Part shown: positions 37,556 to 43,657 of the stretch, one piece after another
How positions within the stretch are numbered: position 1 is the first letter of the stretch
How the letters are laid out: each line of letters starts with the position of its first letter
Source of the DNA: Planktothrix tepida PCC 9214
Lineage (GTDB): Bacteria; Cyanobacteriota; Cyanobacteriia; Cyanobacteriales; Microcoleaceae
DNA length: 64,000 nt
Assembly (NCBI RefSeq): GCF_900009145.1
Contig: NZ_LN889796.1
Span: 68,204-132,203, forward strand
Reading direction: 5' to 3'
The notes under the pieces: generated by a model
Databases searched by the model: none
Seen by the model: only the letters and a program-made list of their open reading frames with translations
What the model was told of the DNA's origin: nothing
Position numbers and translations under genes: made by a program

Positions 37556-37637
37556 GGTGCGTAAGGCGAAGCCACACGCACCGATTTTTTATTAATTAAT
37601 AACATTTTGGTGCGTGCGCTCCGCTTACGCACCCTAC
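37552..37637. repeat. Inverted-repeat element, GTAGGGTGCGT family, copy 3 (full length)
   Basis: 86 bp with terminal inverted repeats: GTAGGGTGCGTAAG at the left and CTTACGCACCCTAC at the right, plus inner CACGCACC/GGTGCGTG arms around an AT-rich centre. It looks like a small non-autonomous (MITE-like) or REP-type element. Partial copies are at 12436 and 15689. Its left end forms the stop codon of the channel gene. Confidence 0.8.
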
Positions 37638-37735
37638 AGAAACTATTATCGATAATACTATCCAGTAATACAACATAATTCTGCAAACATGGTATTCTGA
37701 TTGAGAATCCTAATCATCTTAAGAGGAAATAAGCA

Positions 37736-38119
37736 ATGATTCCAGGGGAACTGATTGTTAAACCAGGTGAAATAGAATTGAATGCGGGTCGTCCCACCTT
37801 AAAGGTTAAAGTAGCGAATACCGGCGATCGCCCGATTCAAATTGGATCACATTATCATTTTTATGAAGTTAATGAAGCCTTACAATTTAAACGGGAACAA
37901 ACCAAAGGAATGCGGTTAAATATTCCAGCAGGAACTGCGGTTAGATTTGAACCCGGAGATGAACGGGAAATCGAGTTAGTAACAATAGCCGGAAGTCGAG
38001 AAATTTATGGGTTTAATAAGTTAGTGGAAGGTCAACTCGAAAACATCCCATCAGAACCATCCGATAAAAAATCTAAGAAAGAGAAAGATAAAACCAAAAA
38101 AGGTAAAAAAAAGAAGTAG
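37736..38119 (+). CDS. ureB: Urease subunit beta
   Basis: Structural subunit of nickel urease, which splits urea to ammonia and carbamate. Residues 1-105 match the family: [55 protein letters not shown]. The last ~22 residues are an unusually Lys-rich, low-complexity tail ([17 protein letters not shown]). AGAGGAAATAAG precedes the ATG. No ureA lies upstream, and ureC follows only after an inserted ATPase-DUF4276 pair, so the usual ureABC order is broken here. Confidence 0.94.
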   Translation: MIPGELIVKPGEIELNAGRPTLKVKVANTGDRPIQIGSHYHFYEVNEALQFKREQTKGMRLNIPAGTAVRFEPGDEREIELVTIAGSREIYGFNKLVEGQLENIPSEPSDKKSKKEKDKTKKGKKKK

Positions 38120-38165
38120 AATAGATGAGTTAAACTTTAATAATTGATTGTCTCTGGAAATTTTG

Positions 38166-39347
38166 ATGATGAGATTATTATCGATTGATATTAAAGGGTA
38201 TCGTCCTTTTAAAGACTTTAAAGCTGACTTTAAATCTTTAGAAGTGATTGTAGGTGCTAATGGGGCTGGAAAATCCAGTTTGTTTGAATTTTTGAAATTT
38301 CTCCGAGATGGTATGTATCGAGAGATCCCCACTGAAATTATAGAGGGATCAATCGGTCAACAAATTTTTCATCTGACCGGGCCAGAAAAGTTTACATGGA
38401 ATTTAGAAATTGATACCAATAGACCTGTTTCTATGCTCTATCAAGGTGAACTGGTCGGCCCTGTGGGGAAAACACAAATTACCCATGAAACAGTTGTTTC
38501 CTCTAAACCCTTTGACGATCAATATAAAAACCCTTATATTTTCATGGATATTCGAGGAAATCAAGGGCGAGTTCAAAATCCAGATACGGGGAGGTTTGAC
38601 ACTACAGAAATTGGGCAAGATATTCAATCTAAACGCAATCAATTAGCTTTAAGTACCATCACTAATCCACGTTTAGAATTATTATTTGAATTAAGAGAAT
38701 ATATTCAGAATTGGAGATTTTATAGCTCTTTTAATATTGCTAATCAAAAAATCCGTAAATCAGTGTTAATTGAGCAGGAACCGATTCTTCATGAAGATGC
38801 AGGAAATTTGAGTTCTGTTTTATTTTACTTACAAATGGAACATCAAGAAATTTTTAATGAATTGCAGTTGTTTTTAGGATTAATGATTCCAGGGTTTAAA
38901 AATTTAATGGTAAAAGCGCGAGGTGGCCCTGGCGAGGTCATTGCATTTTGGCAAGAAAAGGGAGTTGATGAAACTATTAGTTTAGCGGATTTATCCGATG
39001 GAATTTTACGTTTGATTTGTTGGGTTTGCCTTTGTTTACATCCTAAACCGCCCAGTTTAATCTGTATTGATGAACCGGATCAAGGGATACATCCTCGGAC
39101 ATTATCGATTTTAGCAGGACTATTTGAGAAAGCATCAGAACGGACTCAAATTTTGTTAGCAACCCATTCTTCCTATTTCCTAAGTCAGTTTGATTTATCT
39201 AAAATTGCCGTGATTCGTAAAGAACAGGGAGAAGCCAAATTTTTTAAACCCTGCGAATTTCCCGTATTAATTGATATGTTAGAAGATTTTGGAGCAGATG
39301 AAATTGAAAAATTGCATCGTTCTGATGAATTGGAGCAATTGATATGA
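38166..39347 (+). CDS. AAA/ABC-type ATPase (RecF/OLD-like), partner of DUF4276 protein
   Basis: About 393 residues of an SMC/RecF-type ATPase: N-terminal strands LLSIDIKGYRPFKDF, Walker A GANGAGKS (30-37), an ABC-like signature DLSDGILRL (about 277), Walker B LICIDEPDQGIHP (about 298-310) and an H-loop LLATHSSYFL. The middle third is helical and poorly conserved. ATG 38166 is chosen; the frame opens at a TTG 18 bases upstream. It overlaps the following DUF4276 gene by 4 bp (ATGA). Such ATPase-TOPRIM pairs occur in OLD- and PARIS-like phage-defence systems, so a defence role is a reasonable inference, but its place within the urease operon is unexpected. Confidence 0.88.
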   Translation: MMRLLSIDIKGYRPFKDFKADFKSLEVIVGANGAGKSSLFEFLKFLRDGMYREIPTEIIEGSIGQQIFHLTGPEKFTWNLEIDTNRPVSMLYQGELVGPVGKTQITHETVVSSKPFDDQYKNPYIFMDIRGNQGRVQNPDTGRFDTTEIGQDIQSKRNQLALSTITNPRLELLFELREYIQNWRFYSSFNIANQKIRKSVLIEQEPILHEDAGNLSSVLFYLQMEHQEIFNELQLFLGLMIPGFKNLMVKARGGPGEVIAFWQEKGVDETISLADLSDGILRLICWVCLCLHPKPPSLICIDEPDQGIHPRTLSILAGLFEKASERTQILLATHSSYFLSQFDLSKIAVIRKEQGEAKFFKPCEFPVLIDMLEDFGADEIEKLHRSDELEQLI

Positions 39348-40030
39348 AGGTAATAGTTTATGTAGAAGGAAAATCAGATAAGTTAGCAATGGAATCCCTG
39401 TTAAAAGATTTAATTGAAAATCAGCAATTTCAAGGAATTACAATTCAATTCTTTGCAGCCAAAGGAAGCGATAATCAAAGAGGCGGAGATGCTAAAAAAG
39501 AATTATTAGAAGTAATTCCTAAAAAAGCAATTAATGTTTTAAAAAATAATCCTGATTCAATTGTTGCCGTTATTCCTGACTTATACCCTCCCAATAAAGG
39601 GTTTCCTCATAAAACTTATCAAGAATTAAAAGCAGGGATAATAGCTAAGTTTAATCAAGAACTAACTCAAAAAGGACTTAATGATCAGCGATTAATAGAA
39701 CGATTTAAGGTTTTTTGCTTTAAATATGACTTAGAGACCTTAGTTTTAGCCTCGGAGACTCAACTTAAAACTCGTCTAGGCTTAAGAAAAGATCAGAACT
39801 TCCCTATTTCTTGGACAATTCCTGTAGAAGATCAAAATCATGATCAGCCACCGAGTAGAATTGTAGAAAGATTATTTAAAGAGTATAATAAAACTTATCA
39901 AAAAACAGTAGATTCAACGTTGATTTTAGGGAAAGCTAATTATCAGGATCTTGCTGAAAGATGTCCTCAATGCTTTAAACCCTTCGTTGAATTCTTAGAA
40001 AACTTATCATTACCCCAGGAAGATTTATGA
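39344..40030 (+). CDS. DUF4276 (TOPRIM-like) protein
   Basis: 228 residues. N-terminal [22 protein letters not shown] matches the TOPRIM-like opening with conserved Glu8; [13 protein letters not shown] is the second acidic strand; the C-terminal part ([35 protein letters not shown]) fits DUF4276. In ATPase-TOPRIM pairs this subunit is the likely nuclease effector released or activated by the ATPase. Its ATG overlaps the ATPase stop and its own stop overlaps the ureC start, each by 4 bp, so translation of all three is coupled. Confidence 0.85.
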   Translation: MKVIVYVEGKSDKLAMESLLKDLIENQQFQGITIQFFAAKGSDNQRGGDAKKELLEVIPKKAINVLKNNPDSIVAVIPDLYPPNKGFPHKTYQELKAGIIAKFNQELTQKGLNDQRLIERFKVFCFKYDLETLVLASETQLKTRLGLRKDQNFPISWTIPVEDQNHDQPPSRIVERLFKEYNKTYQKTVDSTLILGKANYQDLAERCPQCFKPFVEFLENLSLPQEDL

Positions 40031-41745
40031 GTTATAAAATGGATCGGCAGGCTTATGCAGAAACCTTTGGGCCTACGGTGGGCGATCGCATTCGATTAGC
40101 GGATACAGAATTAATCATTGAAGTAGAAAGAGACTATACAACCTATGGAGATGAGGTAAAATTTGGGGGCGGAAAAGTGATTCGAGATGGCATGGGACAG
40201 TCACCCATTACCCGTGAAAATGGTGCAGTTGATTTAGTAATTACTAATGCTTTAATCGTTGATTGGTGGGGCATTGTTAAAGCGGATGTAGGGATAAAAG
40301 ATGGGAAAATTTATAAAATTGGTAAAGCTGGAAATCCCTATATTCAAGATCATATTGATATTATTATCGGCCCTGCAACGGAAGCGATCGCAGGAGAAGG
40401 AATGATCCTCACGGCTGGAGGAATTGATAGCCATATTCACTTTATTTGTCCTCAACAAATCGAGACCGCCATTGCATCAGGAATTACCACGATGATCGGC
40501 GGTGGAACTGGCCCCGCAACGGGAACAAATGCCACCACTTGCACTCCGGGTGCGTGGAATATTTATCGAATGTTAGAAGCGGCGGAAGCCTTTCCCATGA
40601 ATTTAGGATTTTTAGGGAAAGGAAATAGTAGTCAACCCCAAGGTTTAGTTGAACAAATTGTTGCGGGGGCGATGGGTTTAAAACTCCATGAAGATTGGGG
40701 AACTACACCTGCTGCAATTGATACTTGTTTAAATATTGCGGATGAATATGATGTTCAAGTTGCCATTCATACGGATACATTAAACGAAGCAGGATTCGTA
40801 GAAACCACCATTGAAGCGTTTAAAAATCGGGTGATTCATACCTATCATACGGAAGGGGCAGGAGGCGGTCATGCGCCAGATATTATTAAAGTTTGTGGTC
40901 TTGAAAATGTCTTACCTTCTTCTACGAATCCCACTCGTCCCTATACGATGAATACTTTAGAAGAGCATCTGGATATGTTAATGGTTTGCCACCATTTAGA
41001 TCGAAATATTCCAGAGGATGTCGCGTTTGCAGAATCTCGAATCCGTCGAGAAACCATTGCGGCTGAAGATATTTTGCATGATTTAGGGGCATTTAGTATG
41101 ATTTCTTCTGATTCCCAAGCCATGGGACGGGTGGGAGAAAGTATTATTAGAACGTGGCAAACCGCCCATAAAATGAAAGTGCAACGGGGGCTTTTACCTG
41201 AATCTAAAAACTCTCAAGAAACCCATGATAATTTTCGCGTAAAACGCTATATTGCTAAATATACAATTAATCCAGCAATTACTCATGGAATTTCTGATTA
41301 TGTCGGATCAATTGCGGAAGGAAAATTAGCCGATTTATGTTTATGGAAACCCGCTTTTTTTGGGGTTAAACCGGAATTAGTGATTAAAGGGGGGTTAATT
41401 GCTTGGGCGCAAATGGGAGATGCGAATGCAAGTATTCCTACACCCCAACCTGTCCATAGTCGCCCCATGTTTGGAAGTTTTGGAAAAGCGATCGCCTCGA
41501 CATCTTTAACCTTTGTTTCTCAAGCCGCTTTAGACGCTAAAATTCCTGAACAATTGGGGTTACAAAAACAATGCGTAGCGGTTTCAGGAACTCGAAATAT
41601 TAGTAAAGCGGATCTGAAATTAAATAATGCCTTACCGAAAATTGACGTAGATCCTGAAACCTATCAAGTCAAAGCAGACGGGCAATTATTAACCTGTGAA
41701 CCTGCAACTATATTACCGATGGCACAGCGTTATTTCTTATTTTAA
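40027..41745 (+). CDS. ureC: Urease subunit alpha (catalytic)
   Basis: 572 residues, full length. Nickel ligands and catalytic residues are all present: His136 and His138 (SHIHF), Lys219 to be carbamylated (KLHEDWG), His248, His274, the flap Cys321-His322 (CHHLDR) and Asp362 (SDSQAMGR). It hydrolyses urea in the cytoplasm with UreA and UreB. The ATG overlaps the DUF4276 stop (ATGA), so it depends on the cassette for translation coupling. No accessory genes (ureD-G) are in the window. The product should be active if the accessories exist elsewhere. Confidence 0.96.
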   Translation: MSYKMDRQAYAETFGPTVGDRIRLADTELIIEVERDYTTYGDEVKFGGGKVIRDGMGQSPITRENGAVDLVITNALIVDWWGIVKADVGIKDGKIYKIGKAGNPYIQDHIDIIIGPATEAIAGEGMILTAGGIDSHIHFICPQQIETAIASGITTMIGGGTGPATGTNATTCTPGAWNIYRMLEAAEAFPMNLGFLGKGNSSQPQGLVEQIVAGAMGLKLHEDWGTTPAAIDTCLNIADEYDVQVAIHTDTLNEAGFVETTIEAFKNRVIHTYHTEGAGGGHAPDIIKVCGLENVLPSSTNPTRPYTMNTLEEHLDMLMVCHHLDRNIPEDVAFAESRIRRETIAAEDILHDLGAFSMISSDSQAMGRVGESIIRTWQTAHKMKVQRGLLPESKNSQETHDNFRVKRYIAKYTINPAITHGISDYVGSIAEGKLADLCLWKPAFFGVKPELVIKGGLIAWAQMGDANASIPTPQPVHSRPMFGSFGKAIASTSLTFVSQAALDAKIPEQLGLQKQCVAVSGTRNISKADLKLNNALPKIDVDPETYQVKADGQLLTCEPATILPMAQRYFLF

Positions 41746-41753
41746 TACAGTCT

Positions 41754-41784
41754 AGGGTTGGGTATTCTTGCTAAACCCAACCCT
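41754..41784. terminator. Hairpin after ureC (possible bidirectional terminator)
   Basis: Perfect 10-bp stem AGGGTTGGGT / ACCCAACCCT with an 11-base loop, 9 bp after the ureC stop. There is no T-run on either side, so termination strength is uncertain. It also lies just beyond the 3' end of the leftward 6S RNA candidate and may end both transcripts. Confidence 0.55.
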
Positions 41785-41809
41785 CTGATCAAGGCTATAA
41801 AATTCTGAT

Positions 41810-42000
41810 AAGGTTAACCGCAACGCCGTGTCGCCTCAGCTTTTGACCTGGTTAAAACCAGGTGGGCACCTCGACCAGACTTAAAGTTTCCGAGTACAAG
41901 CTCGGTTTACTGCCGTCTGTAACTTTCTTAGTTCCCGTATTCTTAAAGCTATAGATCAAAAAAACATATCGGCAAGCCACCAACGTCGCAGCACAACCTT
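41810..42000 (-). ncRNA. Probable 6S RNA
   Basis: A ~190-nt leftward transcript. The ends pair (AAGGTT at the 5' side with AACCTT at the 3' side), as does CTGCGACG with GGCGTTGCGG, giving the long closing stem; a hairpin ACCTGGTTTTAACCAGGT and the segment GAGGCGACACGG resemble the 3' half of known 6S RNAs. A perfect -10 box lies at the right distance upstream. 6S RNA mimics an open promoter and binds sigma70-type RNA polymerase. Assignment rests on size, fold and remembered sequence resemblance; no covariance model was run. Confidence 0.6.
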
Positions 42001-42007
42001 ACAAGTT

Positions 42008-42013
42008 ATTATA
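42008..42013 (-). promoter_or_regulatory. -10 box of the 6S RNA promoter
   Basis: On the minus strand this reads TATAAT, placing the transcription start at about 42000-42001, exactly where the closing stem of the RNA begins. No convincing -35 box is seen upstream. Confidence 0.6.
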
Positions 42014-42193
42014 ACGGATTTTTTCAGGATGGGAAGGGGGATCCCAAAGCAGAAGAGAAAGGGTTATACATAATAGACATCAAATTAAGACATCAATCTA
42101 TCCCTACAGCAAAGGATTCTCCATCAACTGAAAACCCCTGCACTGTATATAGCGTAGGGGTTAGAGGGAATGAATAGATATAGTGTTTGGGAA

Positions 42194-42236
42194 AGCGGGT
42201 GGCGGGAATCGAACCCGCATTAATAGCTTGGAAGGC
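42194..42236 (-). other. tRNA-Gly(UCC) 3' fragment: attachment-site half
   Basis: On the minus strand it reads AGCCTTCCAAGCTAT, then the T-arm with GGTTCGATTCC and the acceptor end CACCCGCT: the 3' half of tRNA-Gly with anticodon UCC. The 5' half is absent: bases upstream cannot form the D-arm, and the anticodon stem loses pairing beyond AGC. This is what integration into a tRNA gene leaves at the end opposite the reconstituted tRNA. The integrase gene is next to it. The intact tRNA-Gly is expected past 64000. Confidence 0.85.
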
Positions 42237-42310
42237 TGACGTTGTAAATCGGGAGAAACCCTTAAAAATAGTCGTTTGAGTTTAAATAGTTTGTTAGAGT
42301 GTTTGCCATT

Positions 42311-42332
42311 ACGAGTCAAATACGAGTCAAAT
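42311..42332. repeat. Tandem 11-bp repeat between att fragment and integrase
   Basis: Two exact copies of ACGAGTCAAAT, directly before the integrase start and about 75 bp from the tRNA fragment. Position and spacing fit arm-type binding sites for the recombinase or an excision factor, but this is inference. Confidence 0.6.
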
Positions 42333-42335
42333 GCC

Positions 42336-43529
42336 ATGTATAACAACTCTCAACGACGCAAGGGTCAAGTCGGAATTACAAGTGATCGGGGACGGTTAAA
42401 GTTATCTCTCCCTAGAGTTCTGTTTGACGGACAGCAAAAATACATTCATCTGCGATGTCCTGACACCCCAGAATATCGGGGTAAAGCTGAAAACGTAGTC
42501 AAACAAATTGAGATAGATGTTGCAAATGGAAGTTTTGATTTTACTTTTAAGAAATATCTGACAATGGTTAATGTTCAACAACCCCAATTAACCGTTATTC
42601 AATCCATTCAGCCTAAACCTGAGTTGTCGCTACAGCAGTGCTGGGACTTATATTTTGACTATAAAAAAACGAGTTGGAAGAAGGGAGAGGACGGGACTAA
42701 ATCAACGATGGATTATATGAAAACGTTGGAAAAATATATTCATAAATGTGGTGTTACTGATTTTGATGCTTTAGCTGTTCGGAAATGGTTTTTAGACAAC
42801 ACCACAGAGTCTATGACTAAGCGGTGTTTAACTCACCTTAACGCTGCGGTGAGGTTTGCAATTAAACATAGAAAGATTAGTTTAGTTAGTAGTCCCTTTG
42901 AGGGAATGCCTCAAGAATTTACCCATCGTTACGAGATTGAATCAGAACCGATGGCGTTATCTTTAGAGGAAAAACAGAAAATATTTGAAGCGTTCCAAAA
43001 CCAAAGAGGCAACTGGAATGGGCGGGGTTATACGGGTTATTCCTATAGTTTTTATTACCCGTTTGTTAAAGGGTTATTCCTCATCGGGAGACGACCGGAA
43101 GAAATTTGTCAGTACCGATGGGGTATGGTGAAATCTGGTCTTTTACACATCCCTGGACGGATTACAAAAACAAGTCGTGATGGCAAGTTCCCACTGTACC
43201 CTGAATTAGAGGAATTATTAAACAGTATTAAACCGGAAAACCCAGACCCTAACGCTTGGCTGTTTCCTAGTCCAAAAGGGTTAAAAATTAGCTATGGAAA
43301 CTTTAGCAATAAAGCCTGGAATAAGGTTGTTGATCCTTTATTCCCAGACCGCAACTTAACGCCCCGGTGTGGACGGGATACCTTTATCACTGAACAGATT
43401 ATTCTACATAATCGCTCTGAGAGTGTTGTTGCTAAATGGTGTGATACATCCCCTGATGAAATCCGAAGACGTTATCTAGGGGATGCTGCAATTTACGAGT
43501 TACGACCTGGATCTTCAGATTCCCATTGA
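42336..43529 (+). CDS. Tyrosine recombinase/integrase
   Basis: About 397 residues. It has an N-terminal DNA-binding region, a SAM-like core-binding domain (residues ~95-185; SLQQCWDLYFDYKKTSWKKG) and a C-terminal catalytic domain. Catalytic candidates: Arg in FLIGRRPEEICQYRW (about 250), Lys in ITKTSRDGKFP, Arg in PRCGRDTF (about 342), Trp in VAKWCD, and Tyr in RRRYLGDA (about 378). The usual His of HxxR is Arg here. It should catalyse integration at the adjacent tRNA-Gly. I start at ATG 42336; the frame also runs back to 42276, into the att region. Confidence 0.92.
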   Translation: MYNNSQRRKGQVGITSDRGRLKLSLPRVLFDGQQKYIHLRCPDTPEYRGKAENVVKQIEIDVANGSFDFTFKKYLTMVNVQQPQLTVIQSIQPKPELSLQQCWDLYFDYKKTSWKKGEDGTKSTMDYMKTLEKYIHKCGVTDFDALAVRKWFLDNTTESMTKRCLTHLNAAVRFAIKHRKISLVSSPFEGMPQEFTHRYEIESEPMALSLEEKQKIFEAFQNQRGNWNGRGYTGYSYSFYYPFVKGLFLIGRRPEEICQYRWGMVKSGLLHIPGRITKTSRDGKFPLYPELEELLNSIKPENPDPNAWLFPSPKGLKISYGNFSNKAWNKVVDPLFPDRNLTPRCGRDTFITEQIILHNRSESVVAKWCDTSPDEIRRRYLGDAAIYELRPGSSDSH

Positions 43530-43657
43530 CGCGCAAGTTCAATCAAGCGATCAGCATATTTTTCAGGAACCCTTATTGCTTTTGTTGGACTTCCCCATTT
43601 ACTTTTTCGACCTTGATGTTTGGAGATCGCTTTATGATTTTGTACAGAATCGTTCAC
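43493..43657 (-). CDS. Small basic protein, possible RHH-type regulator or excisionase
   Basis: 54 residues from a GTG start that overlaps the primase stop by 4 bp (GTGA), so it is the translationally coupled last gene of the leftward operon. The core GRKSKWGSPTKAIRVPEKYADR followed by a helix LIELARQW suggests a beta strand then helices, as in ribbon-helix-helix proteins; I recognise similar short proteins in cyanobacterial mobile DNA but no named family. Its 3' end overlaps the end of the integrase gene antisense by 37 bp, which fits a regulator of integration or excision. Confidence 0.65.
   Translation of the reverse strand: MNDSVQNHKAISKHQGRKSKWGSPTKAIRVPEKYADRLIELARQWESEDPGRNS

Noticed and set aside
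40027-41745. Inactive urease because of the inserted cassette
   Set aside because: All nickel ligands and catalytic residues of UreC are intact and UreB is complete; only operon order is unusual.
42200-42260. Intact tRNA-Gly gene
   Set aside because: Only the 3' half is present; bases upstream of the anticodon stem cannot form a D-arm or acceptor pairing.
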